A DNA stretch of 64,000 nucleotides from Calamus simplicifolius (taxonomy: Eukaryota > Streptophyta > Magnoliopsida > Arecales > Arecaceae). The notes under the pieces were generated by a model. It had not been told where the DNA came from. It saw only the letters and a program-made list of their open reading frames with translations, and did no database searches. Made by a program: the position numbers and the translations under genes. Location: positions 186,001 through 250,000 of the forward strand of contig UESW01004830.1 in the NCBI GenBank assembly GCA_900491605.1, read 5' to 3'. The number at the start of each line of letters is the position of its first letter. Positions within the stretch are counted from its first letter, which is position 1. Positions 33,801 to 44,719 of the stretch are shown one piece after another.

Positions 33801-36701
33801 TGTTAATTTGGATCCCAAATATACACCTGATAATAATCCCATTGTCATCTTTCTTTTAGAAGATCTTTCAAAAATAGTGATTGAGCACATGCTGGAGTGT
33901 CTATCCATGTCTCAGTAATTTGTCTCTTTGACTGAGGGAACTGTTTTTTGCAGCAGACTTCTGTAATCCACTCCATAGAGCCTAAAAGACCCTCAGATGT
34001 AAGGATTATAGTGGCAGATGTTATTTCTAGGCTATAGCCTCTTAATAACCTCCATCATACTTTAGGAAGCCAGCTACAACAATAATAATAAAAACAGCAA
34101 CAACAATAGATACTTAATCTCAAACTAGTTGGGGTCTGCTATATGAATCATTTTTCTTCATTTTGCTGAGTTTAGAATCATACTTTCTATAAGATGCAAA
34201 AAGGCTCCAGAAAATCAGCTATCTGAATTAAATTGTGTGAGCATGTATAGCAAAAGGCATGTTTGGTTGTGTTGCCAAAGGATTACCTAACTTCAACAAT
34301 AACAAATTTAGTCATTTTGTGCTTGATTTAATTAGTTGGATCCTTGTCAATGGAAGTATTGTTTCTGTCATGCATGTTGAGATGCTTAATTATGACTTCC
34401 TACATGGATTAGGTGATATATCGTGATTTTAAAGCATCTAACGTGCTATTAGATGAGGAATTCAAACCAAAACTGTCTGACTTTGGGTTAGCAAGGGAGG
34501 GACCAACAGCAGGGAACACTCATGTAACCACACAGGTATGTCCATATTTACATAAACTATATGCGCTTGTCTAGTTTCAGAATTATGTAATTCGTTCCAA
34601 GGGTATTCATCCTGAGCTCCCTACGTTATTATCTGTTTTTTCCCCTCTTATCTTTAATCTCGACATATTCTAATGAATCTGGTTAAAGGATTATTGTTTA
34701 TATAGACATGAGTGGATAATATTTGTTATACTAGAAATCTAAGTTGGTGAGCTATGTCAGATATATTTGTAACTGGAGAATAAAATATGATATGGCAAAT
34801 TTCTCCTTAAAATCCATATTGGAACTGCTAAAAGTATGATCTGATAAGCCACTTTATTCCATTGCAAAATTTCTGTTTATGTTCATGGTCATTCTGAGAA
34901 GTATAATAGCTTATTATGTTGCAATCTTGAACACTGACAATCTCCAACAAGCATGAAAAATATATTGGGGATGAAAGATGAAACTGGTGTGAGTTATTAT
35001 GCCTAACAACTCTGCTTCACTAAATGCAAAGGGCCCACTAGTACGTCATGCTGTATAGAGAGGAAGAGAGGAAATATATATTACTCAAATTGACTCAACC
35101 TGGTCTCCTGTAGTGACGTAATAGCATGTAGTAAAAAGCATACCTAGCATTCTTGTCTTTTTCTAATGCTTTGTACGCACGGTTACATTGTCAATCTGCT
35201 ATTCAAGTGACAATGATGGAGTTTTACTAGCATTATTTTGGAGAGAGTTTGGTATGTAAGAGAACAAGTAAAGATATTAGGAAAATTATTTTAAAAAATA
35301 TTTGCTTTGAGTGTATGGAAGGAACTACCTAATTTTTGGATAAATTTTATAATTTATCAATAAATAATTATGAATTTGCTGAAAAATATTAAAAACATAT
35401 TTTCTTATTAAATCATGGCAAAATCAGGAAAAATCCTTAGACATAGTTATCTTGAACTATAAAATAATTTTCAAAACCTATTCATGGTTTTCTAATAATT
35501 TAAGGATAAAAACTGGTTCCCTACATCGATCATCCTATTACAAAGACAGACATTCTTACTGAAGCATAATCGTTTCTCCTCGTACTAACCATCTGGGACA
35601 TTGAAGTAACTAATGCAATACTGAAACTATTTAGATGGTGCAGACATGAAACTGAAGCACCATTAGACTCAACTCTACCGGGCATGGAACTGTAATGGTC
35701 TTCATGTCTCATGACCTCGCTTCACCTCTGTTATTAGTCCAGAGATGGTGGATTTTGGATGCCACAGTGTCACTTTCAATCCAAGGTACCCATAGGCGAA
35801 ACTTGTTCAGTATATCTTGCCTCTACAGTTGTAAAAATCTTCGATATGAAATACTCTACAATCTGAGTCTTAAGAAAGTTCCTTTTTTTATGCTCTTTCT
35901 GTGTTTTTGGAGCAAAGTCTCAATCAAGCAACTTTCTGCACAGAACTGCTATTAATCTTCTTCCATGTCTCTTTTCTGCTTTGTTTTGTCTTTCTATGAC
36001 TCGTTCATGGTTTATGACTTATTTGAATGATGTAGGAGGTAAACCATATTTGTTCTAGAAATGTGGTCCTTAATGACTGAGATCTTACTGAAGTTGCTGC
36101 ATTTGCTTTATCATTTTCTTCTGTTATTCTCTATGCACCTCCATCCAATCATCATCATGATATTTTGTGGCGTGATCAGGTGATGGGAACCTATGGCTAT
36201 GCAGCACCAGACTACGTGGAGACCGGCCATCTTACAGCTAAGAGTGATGTGTGGAGTTTTGGGGTGGTGTTGTATGAGATCCTCACAGGCAGGCGCTCGA
36301 TGGAGAGAGATCGCCCAAGAAATGAACAGAAACTCTTAGATTGGGTGAAACAATTTCCTGTTGAGGGCAGGAAGTTTAGCATGGTTATGGACCCTAGACT
36401 TGAAAACAAGTATTCTCTGAGGGCTGCTCGGGAAATTGCCAAGCTAGCTAACAGCTGCCTCTCCAAGCATGCTAGAGAACGTCCAAAGATGACCGAGGTG
36501 GTGGAAGGTCTAAAACAAGCAATGCAGTATGAAGAATTCGATGGGCAGGTGGAGCCAGTGGAGGGGGATTCTCCTCCCATTCAGACAATGAGAAGAAAGC
36601 TAAGCAGGAAGTTGGTTTGGAATCGGCAAGAAGGCGAATGCTGCACCTTGCTAAACTGGGAGAGACTGCAACTTCTGTTGGAAGGAGAAGATTTATGCTG
36701 A
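27894..36701 (+). CDS. PBL19: RLCK-VII Ser/Thr kinase, PBL19/PCRK1-like
   Basis: Four exons: 27,894-28,282; 32,981-33,241; 34,413-34,535; 36,180-36,701, with GT-AG introns of 4.7, 1.2 and 1.6 kb; about 431 residues. Visible kinase landmarks are the glycine loop LGEGGFGSVYKG, the lysine in VAVKK, GVVEHPNLVKLIGYC, the catalytic loop IYRDFKASNVLLD, DFGLAREGPTAGNTHV and GTYGYAAPDY. The short N-terminus (KYKGRKRSKSAP, SIPELYEQRAQNLRVF) is typical of the PBL19/PCRK group, membrane-linked cytoplasmic kinases in pattern-triggered immunity. The usual APE motif reads APD. The only in-place ATG (27,894) opens a frame that ends after six codons. One more T in the six-T run at 27,902-27,907 would join it to the kinase frame and give an MGC start suited to acylation. 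The member name is a best family match, not certain. Confidence 0.88.
30748..30986. repeat. 139-bp-spaced direct repeat in kinase intron 1
   Basis: Two copies about 100 bp long start at 30,748 and 30,887. Each contains GATGGGAATATGATTACCATG and a following palindromic TGATTATTACCATAAG-type segment. They lie at the edge of an AT-rich tract (30,230-30,720) rich in ATTACCAT/ATGGTAAT. This may be part of a MITE, but terminal repeats were not found. Confidence 0.65.
31835..31895. repeat. SINE/LINE-like 3' tail fragment
   Basis: AATAACAACAAAGCCTTAAT followed by CTCAACTAGTTGGGATTAG resembles the (TTG)n-type 3' tail common in plant SINEs/RTE LINEs. A second relative is at 34,078. Only the tail is visible. 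Confidence 0.4.
34078..34149. repeat. SINE/LINE-like 3' tail fragment
   Basis: A CAACAACAATA run, then CTAGTTGGGGTCTGCTATAT, in kinase intron 2. It matches the widely dispersed plant tail motif more closely than the copy at 31,835. The body of the element is not recognisable. Confidence 0.45.
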
Positions 36702-38894
36702 TGAAGGTTGCCAATCCAACATGATCTGTTTCTCTGTGTCTGTACGATCTTGCTTCAAATGTAATGTGATATGATGATAAAGTTATTCCTTGTTATGGTG
36801 TACAGTAGATTTGGTGCAGAAGTAGATTCTCCTGTATTGCCTCAATCTGGTTGAAATTTTCTGACAAGGTTCAATGGTTTTGGAGAATGAGAACCTTGAG
36901 GCCAACAATAAACATGGATGAACCCAGCAATGGAAGGGAAGGCAATACATGAGGAGAGAACATAGAGATCCGAGAAGTGGTCGAACTAGTATTTAGAGTG
37001 TTGTAATCATTCTTACAACTAGACCTTGCTTCTTGATTAATATGGTAGGATCAGGACAATTGTTCCTATCCCTTGTTATAACTAGACAAGATTATCTATC
37101 ACTTGTCTCTGTAAGCATTGTTGCTTGTGAATGCATATCTAGCTAGCAGTCTCACTTATAAATGCGGCTGATAAATAGCTGTGCATTATAAAGGGTGTTG
37201 TTTGTTAATAACAGGGGTGCCATTCCTACTATATAACTTGTTTTAAATTTGCACAAGAGCATGATTGCTTTTGACTTTAATTAGCCCTCTTTTTTTTTTT
37301 GGTGATGACCTTTGCTAGCCACGTTTATCCTGGAGCTACCAGATCATGGATCTTCGACCTCTGCTGAGAAAGAGTTATAACGGTAAAATTGATAGCGGAA
37401 AGAAGAAGTTTCTACGTTTTTACTGCTCTATTGAGAAACTTCTAATCCATTGTAACACTGCATCCTTGATGGTTAAAGATCTTTACCTTTTTTGTTTCAA
37501 AAGACATTTACGGTCTAAATAAAGATTGTACCTCATAAACATAGTTTTATATTGGATCAAAAAAAAAGATTTGTAAAGCTTGTACCTACGAATTTATTTA
37601 GACTCGAGCTTTTAAGATTGTAACAATTAAGACAGCTAAATTAATTCCACACAACTATATCGGTTGATATATATAATGTCCTCTATGAAAACTTGGTCCT
37701 CTCAAAACCTTTTTAAGGATATTTCATTGCTTTGGAGAAAGATATTTGAAATTTTTGTTGAGTTTCCTTGGCTGAAGATCCTGTGGACCGCAAGTTGTCA
37801 TGAGGTTAATCACTCCATGGGGCTTTCTTTTGGAATCATGTATACATATTCTCATCTAACCAAAGGTTGATTTGTTTTTTATTTTTTATTTTCTTTCCTT
37901 TTGCTAGAGAGCTAATCTAAGGCTACTAAACTTATAACCACTAGCTTAATCATAGAGGTGGCTCGTAGAGGTGGCAATCAAGTCAGATCAAATCAAATAC
38001 TGATATGATTAAATCAAAGCTAAATCAAAATTTGTCAACCCAAACTCAATCTATTTATAAAATAGGCTAAAGATCTAGAGTCAAACCTTATCATTTTTAT
38101 TAGACATGTAACCTGACCTAAGTTGCAACATGTTTAATCAAGTTAAACAGGTTAGACCAGTCACATATTACTTGAGTGCCTAAATAAATACAATGTTTGA
38201 GGTTTGAAGAAATTAGTATTTTGTTTTTTTGTTGTGACATTGATGTTGTGACTATTGTAGTTTAATTTTTTTTTAAAAAAATTATAAATAATTAATAAAT
38301 ATTTCTATAGCCACTTTATATTGTGTTTCTAAAAAAGAACACTAACATTCAAACTCTTGCTATTAGAGGGTCCATGGAAGGTTCTTGCAATTATACCCTT
38401 GAATATAGAGAGATTATTTCTTTATTTCAAATTTGTAATATATATATATATATATATATATAGGTCACAATAAAACAATTTTACAATTACACCAAGGCTT
38501 ATACTCTTTTTGTTTGATTTTAATAACCTTAACTTCTTCAACCAATTTCAATATATCATCATAGAATGATCTATCCATGACCACTCACCCTCCTCCACCA
38601 AAAAAAAAAAACACCATCTCATCCCCATGAAGTCTTCAGATTCTGTTGATTCTAAGATTTTGGTGGATGTGCAAAGGGTCAACTCTAAACCTTTATCCAA
38701 TAACAATAAACCTAATGATGCTACTATAAATCTAATGTATATATTTTCGTTCAAGACTCTCCTAGTTGGATGTGATCAGCAATGTTATTCAACTTATTTA
38801 AAAATTTGCATCCATGAGATGAAAAAAGCCATTGCAGATGATTCAAAAGATTGAAAGTAGTTTTTGTTCAAGTTCATCCACCGTACACTATAGG

Positions 38895-39094
38895 TAGGGG
38901 TCAGTATGGGATGGATCGGGTTAAGCTGGTCTCGGGCCAACTTGAGTGTAAAAAGGATAAAATCTTATGCTTTGATTTCCCTTTTTAAATTATTATAATA
39001 GAAATAGTAACATTAGAGAAGTTAGTACTAGGATGAGTTTGTTTCTCTAACATTCAAAGCCTTTAGGCATTAGTCTAAATCCAAAATTATACAT

Positions 39095-39191
<97 letters not shown>

Positions 39192-39286
39192 TAAGCTCAG
39201 AGCTGGTCTTATAGGATGAAAACCTTCATCTTTTCAAGATCGAATTGGGCTGGCCCATAGGCCTCTTGGCCCATGCCCACCCTCTA
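38895..39286. mobile_element. Non-autonomous hAT-like element
   Basis: The ends TAGGGGTCAGTATGGG (38,895) and the complement of CCCATGCCCACCCTCTA (39,286) form an imperfect inverted repeat of hAT style. Flanking octamers ACTATAGG and ACAACAGG agree at six of eight positions, as in an aged target duplication. The interior has no coding capacity and contains a long (AT)n tract. Confidence 0.5.
39099..39188. repeat. (AT)n microsatellite, about 45 units
   Basis: Uninterrupted AT dinucleotides of about 90 bp inside the small hAT-like element. Likely length-polymorphic. Confidence 0.95.
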
Positions 39287-40063
39287 ACAACAGGGATATC
39301 TACAGCTTTGCTCTCATGATTTATATGATAATTTGTATCATCTCCATTCTATTGCAAGCATTTATTGTACAAACCGTCAAACTTTAATACTCAAGGACCA
39401 CTGATTAACTTATTTTCCTGACTTGCCTCTAAATTTGATCTTGAACTAAATCTAGCCCATCATCAAATACTATTCAGATGCTTCACACGGGCCGATGCTG
39501 TTTATAAACTCTGGAGCTATCAGGCTGCAAGAGAGCAACTTAGTTGAGGTACTAATTTATGCTCTGTAATAAAAATGATCTTATATTAATGTAAAAATTT
39601 AGTGCCTGCTGAAATCATGAGATTCTATTCTACTGCCAAAATTCTACCTTCCAAAAATTTTTAAGCTGCCCCACGAAAAGTATTGTCCCACATAAGCCAA
39701 AAGAAAGTGGCAGCTAAAATAGACGATTCTGAGAAAATTAGCCTGGCCATGAGGAAGTTCTTTGCTCAAATCAATCAAACAAATAGCATAGCAACAAGAG
39801 GAGATGAGATGGAATTTGAGAAGATATCATAATACTTTTTTTCACTTTATTTGATTTTGTTTAAAAAAAGAAGGACAGCAGGACACCCACCCGGATTATA
39901 ACAAATACAACATCCGAACTCAAGACTCCACTGAACAGTGGTGTAATGATCAGCGAGTAATCCTCACTTTATTGCCTTTCACTTTGGTTCTTATCTTTAC
40001 TTTTATTTGACTATATCTTTCAAATATATCCATCTATGGATGGACTCGAATGTGTCTATATAT

Positions 40064-41830
40064 CTAAACGGCAGCAGTTGCCTTCTCCTTCGAGCTCCGA
40101 CCTTTACTTCCTATAAAACCAACGTAGAGGTCAGAGTGAGTGGAGTCGCTCTTAGGAAGTGAAACATTCCTTCCACCTTCTGCCATGTTCTTCACAAACG
40201 CCACAAAGTGTCTCCAGTTCTCTGAATCAAACAAGTTCTTGTTCATCCTCAGATATGTGAATGCGCTCAAACCGATGCCTGAATCTGCTCTGCTCGTTGC
40301 CAACACCTGCGAGTACGCCGACTCATCGTATCTCTCCAGTGCATTCTCCCCTGCAAGCTCTGCTCCGGCCGCCTTGGTTGCTTTCTTTACCTGTTGGACG
40401 AGCAATTCCGGTGAACAATTCGCGTGACCAGGTTGTTGCTCGTCTGTCATCTCCATGCACGTAAAGTTTAACACCACGCCCCTCTTTGCCAGCATCCGAG
40501 CTACTGGAAGGTACCCATCTCTGTGCCTCGTGTTATAGTACCCGGCCGTCAGTTCTGCGGCATGAGAGCCGGTCCGGTAGTGCCAATGGATTCCTGCGAC
40601 CTTTCCAGATAGTTTGGCACCGGTGCCATGGAATATCCCCTCTGCTGCGGCTAGGACGCGGTCTCCGTGGTCTAGGAGCTTGCCTGAGTACCATTCAAGG
40701 AAGAATTTCCCATACTCCGAGTTCCATGTTCCTTCTCTTCTGAAGAAACCGGTGTCCTCAGGGAACTCGTTGTAGTGCCCAGAATCATGCGGTCCACCCT
40801 TGCCCCATCCTTCGTGCCCACTTTCAATGGCAGCAGCTTGCAGAGAAGCTTTCATGTACTGTTTGTTAAAGAACACATTCATGAGAGTTTTATATAATAT
40901 AAGTTGATGAGAAATCTTCCTGGTTTTCACTCTACAACTTGTTGGATTGCGCATTATCAGAGAATATTCCTCATTATATCTTTTTGGAAATCTACTTTGT
41001 GGTCTAATTACTATCAGCAGGTATCCAACAATGTTAAAGTTTACAGTCTTTCATAAAAAAGAAATTTACTACTTCAGAACTTTTACAGGATCGCGATCTA
41101 ATCTGAGACCCTTCCTCAAGTTTTACAAGAATTTTTTTTTTCTTTTTATCATATTTGATTGACAGAAAATTTGCATGAAAAATTAGTTTTTTTTTTCTGT
41201 GTTTGATCAAGAATAATTTTGCATGAAAAAAAAAAAATCAATTTTTTTTAATATTTGTACAATTACATATAAGCAATAGAAGTGGGTCAACAAAACAGAA
41301 TAGAAATGGACTTTTGTCTCTCTATTTTCCTCCCAACCAAAAGAGGGCCAAGGGAAAACACAAGCGAGAGAAGCTCTGATAGTCTATATTACCTTGTCAT
41401 AGCATTGGAATTCTCCGATCCCGGGAAACCTCCAAGTTCCATTGCTCTCGGGGTAAGATGGATATCTCAGCTCTCCACAAGGGCCCATTCCCACTTGAAT
41501 TTCCTGAAGGTCAGAATCAGTTGTTGATTGTAAGTACAGAGAACTTACGAAGACTAGTAATTTGGCGGAATATTTGTTCTAAGTTTGGAACAACGTAGAT
41601 TGTTTAAAGACTTAACAGGCTCATGTCAAGATTGGTTCTTCAGTCCTCGTCAAAAAAAAAAAAAAAAAGGGTTCTTGAGTGCAAGGTTCACATAGATATG
41701 TTCTATCTCAACAGCAGGGGGTGCATGATGTTGTTTTGGAGAAAAAAGTGGTGCAAGGTGTTGTAACAATTCGTTTTAGACATCAAAGCAGTTGATGATC
41801 CAGGACTTAAAATTAATTTTGTAAATTCTG

Positions 41831-41879
<49 letters not shown>

Positions 41880-44601
41880 TATAACTGGTCTGTTTGTTCT
41901 CAAGCTTGGACCATGAATTGGATGTTCAGAACATTCAAATCTGGTCACTAAGTTGTCACAACTCAGTCTCAGGACCCTGTAATGAGTAATTGGCTGTGAA
42001 TTTGGTAAGGAGGATTGGTGCTTACAACAATCACATCGCCAAGGTAGTCGCTGAATCTTTCACGAAAACTTCTCATGTAGTCGGCATAGACTTGGATGGG
42101 GGTTCTGCCCTCAGGACTGGCAGGGTGTCACAGCCCAAGGAGATATACTCTGGATTCCTCCTTCCCGACCTGTCAGTGTATACGATATCCGGATCCCTCC
42201 TCATTTCCTCATGAACCCACGGTGGTAATGGTATGCTGCAAAACATTCCATCCAGAAGTGTTAAAAGAGTTTTGAGGTGGGGGGAACAAAAGCTTGAGAT
42301 TTTTTCTCCCCCCCCCCCCCTTATTCCGGGACAAATCATGAAACAAGTGAAAGATTGTGTTCATCTTGGTAATTAGAATTGGCCTTACAGTTTTGCTCAT
42401 CTCAGAAGTTTTGTTTTATAGTCAGTTCTTACGACTCAAAATAAGGCTCAATTTTTTTTTTTTTTTTTTGTCTCTTATAAATCGTATCGTTAAAGATGCA
42501 AGGAATTATTTGCGTAGGAATTGATTGCTAGCTGTCTTGGTTAATGAATACTGTTGTTGCTTCCCAAAAAAAATAATTGAGGAGTCATAATAAAATTGCT
42601 TTCTTGGGAACAATAAAAGCCACTAAATTAGATATAAGAAGGATATGTGTTTTAACGGGTAAAAATAAAGGGAAAAAAAATAATTTCCAAAAGGCGACCA
42701 TTGAAATTGATAGGTGAAGAATGAAGACCCTCAGGTCCAAGAACGGTAAAAAGCAAAAGGTTATTGTTGACAGGTCCTATGGCTGTAAGAAGAACCCAAG
42801 GCAGGGTTTGGTTGACTTAATCCAAAAGGGCCCCTGCTAGACAAACACCCCAAACCTAAAAATAGAAAAAGTAACAATAAAAAGGGGAGGAACTAATTGG
42901 TTATAGCTTTGATGTTTTGATTTATCTTATTGTCTCAAGTACTTAACTATTAACTTCGTAGTACCAAAAGTTTTTCACCAAAAAAAAAAGGCGAGGCATA
43001 AATGGTCCCACTAATGCTGCCAACACATGATTTCTTAGGCACGGTTTGATACGGTGGATAAGGGGATATTCCCTGAATATTTTCCTTATCCCCAAATGCT
43101 ATAACTATAGGGGATAGTGCTGAAAAAAGTTTAACCAGAGGGGATAACCCATGAACTTATTCCCTAAGGTAGTATTTGATAGAAAAAATATTATCCATGG
43201 ATAAGTGTACGGGATAGAGTTTGTGCCCTGGCTATCCTTAGGGATATCCCTTGACTATCACATTGATCATATCAAATGCAAAAAGGTAAATCCATAGGAT
43301 AACTTTTTTTACTTTTATTTGGAGGGATAACCAGCTATTCCTGCATTCTCTAGGGAATAAATTGAGGGGATATGGTTAACATGGTTAACTATGGATTATC
43401 CCTTTGGTTAACTTTATTCTCAGCTATCCCTTGTAGTTATGGCTTTTGGGAATAAGAGGGGATATCCCTTTTTATCCCATATTTCAAACACTATCTAAGG
43501 AACCCAGGAATAACTAAAGTTATCCCTTGATGATAGAGTGATAATTTTGAAAAGATGCTTATCCCCTCAGCTATTCCTTGGATAAATGCTATCCTGTAAG
43601 AATTAGAGAGCATGTTCCTTCTTAACATTAAGGCAGTAGGATGGTCTCTAGTGCCAAACACATGGTTTCTTTTGTAGAGGTTAAGAGGTTTCTCTATGGC
43701 AATTTTAGGGGAGACATATAGGCGATGTTGCTTTAGAAAGCAAGCAAGTGCATCTTAATTAAAAGAGGTATGTTAGTTTAAACGGGGATAGTTACAAGGA
43801 GGTCACTTGAGTACCCATGTCATAACAACAGAGAGAATAATTAATTAATTATTATGCGTTTTTAATAATCAACAGGTGTTAATTAGGCAGTGGGCGGTTT
43901 ATGCAAAATGATCAACGTATTGCAGCTAGTTTTCCGTTATCGCATTCAATCATAGAATCAATCATATCTGAAATGAAAGTTGGAAAGTCTCTACGTACAG
44001 AGCTCCCTTTTGAATTTTAAGAGACAAATTAACATAACATTTACGCGCACAAGAATTCTAATTAATCAACAACATACCTGCAGGAGTCTCCAACGTTGCC
44101 ACCGCACTGGTGGAAGGACATGACCATCTGGAGCTTGAGACCATTCCTCTCCACCATCTTCACCAGCTCCATGTAGGCCTCCCAGTTGTAGCGCATGGGC
44201 CCGTCCTTCTCCACCAGCCCCCACCACACGTCCACCATCACCCCCTCCACTCCAGCGCTCCGCAGCGCCATCAGGCTGGCGTTCAGCGCCCGCGCCCGGC
44301 TCAGCCCGCCCGACGCCGACACCGTGTCCAGCGGCAGCATCACGTACACCGGCACCCTTGCCGACATCCCCCCTCCGCCGCTCTGCTGGCCTGCCAGCCC
44401 ATGGAGCCGCTCGGCCTGCCGCATCGTCGCCCCTCGCTCGAGCACGTCGTGGTGGCCCGAGGCCCTCACCGCCCGAAGGCGGCGGCACGCCGGCCTGGAC
44501 GGCCTAACATGCACCGAGATCGGGAACTCCTCGGTGGCCTTGCTAGGGTCTACAGGGCTAACGAAGGAAGTTGATAAACGTAGAGTTAAGGTCATGGTCA
44601 T
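40064..44601 (-). CDS. BAM3: Chloroplast beta-amylase, BAM3-like
   Basis: Four minus-strand exons: 44,601-44,078; 42,235-42,026; 41,503-41,393; 40,858-40,064, about 546 residues. The enzyme releases maltose from non-reducing ends of glucans during starch breakdown. A Ser/Thr/Arg-rich N-terminus (about 70 residues) fits a plastid transit peptide. The glycosyl hydrolase 14 signatures are present: VEGVMVDVWWGLVEKDGP, flexible loop FHQCGGNVGDS, first catalytic Glu in GPCGELRYPSYPE, AGIHWHYRTGSHAAELTAGY, and second catalytic Glu in FTCMEM. The splice joins are in phase only if exon 2 has one extra base: GGG (plus ccc at 42,108-42,110) makes a frame break after TLPVLR. This is a pseudogenising deletion or a sequence error. 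The first exon is very GC-rich, unlike the others. The subfamily is inferred; BAM1 is the alternative. Confidence 0.87.
43038..43495. mobile_element. Candidate Tourist-like MITE in beta-amylase intron 1
   Basis: The left end GGCACGGTTTGATACGGTGG and the complement of the right end (GATAGTGTTTGAAATATGGG) are similar imperfect inverted repeats. TTA and TAA trinucleotides flank the ends. The interior is filled with GGGATA/TATCCC motifs in both orientations, giving strong self-complementarity. No coding capacity. Confidence 0.45.
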
Positions 44602-44701
44602 AGTCTTTCTTTGCTATCTTAGATTCTTTGCAGCTAGCTTTCTTTTGCTATGGAGGGAATTAGAGGTCCTGAGATTGTAATGGCGGACAAGCGTTATCAT
44701 T

Positions 44702-44711
44702 TATATATATA
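44702..44711 (-). promoter_or_regulatory. Candidate TATA box of beta-amylase
   Basis: The minus strand reads TATATATATAA about 100 bp upstream of the start codon. Confidence 0.5.
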
Positions 44712-44719
44712 AAAAAAAG

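Larger units (their letters stand above)
36702..40063. other. Intergenic region, kinase to beta-amylase
   Basis: Convergent gene ends with AT-rich sequence. It includes the kinase 3' region, a (TA)n tract at 38,438-38,462, a TAGAGGTGGCAATC motif near 37,967 that resembles a transposon end without a partner, and a small hAT-like element at 38,895. No supported gene. Confidence 0.5.

Noticed and set aside
37967..38170. Possible hAT-type end TAGAGGTGGCAATC
   Set aside because: No matching opposite end or target duplication was found.
40140..40743. Plus-strand open frames
   Set aside because: Antisense shadows of beta-amylase exon 4.
44066..44680. Three overlapping open frames on both strands over beta-amylase exon 1
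   Set aside because: High GC removes stops in all frames; only the frame with GH14 motifs is supported.
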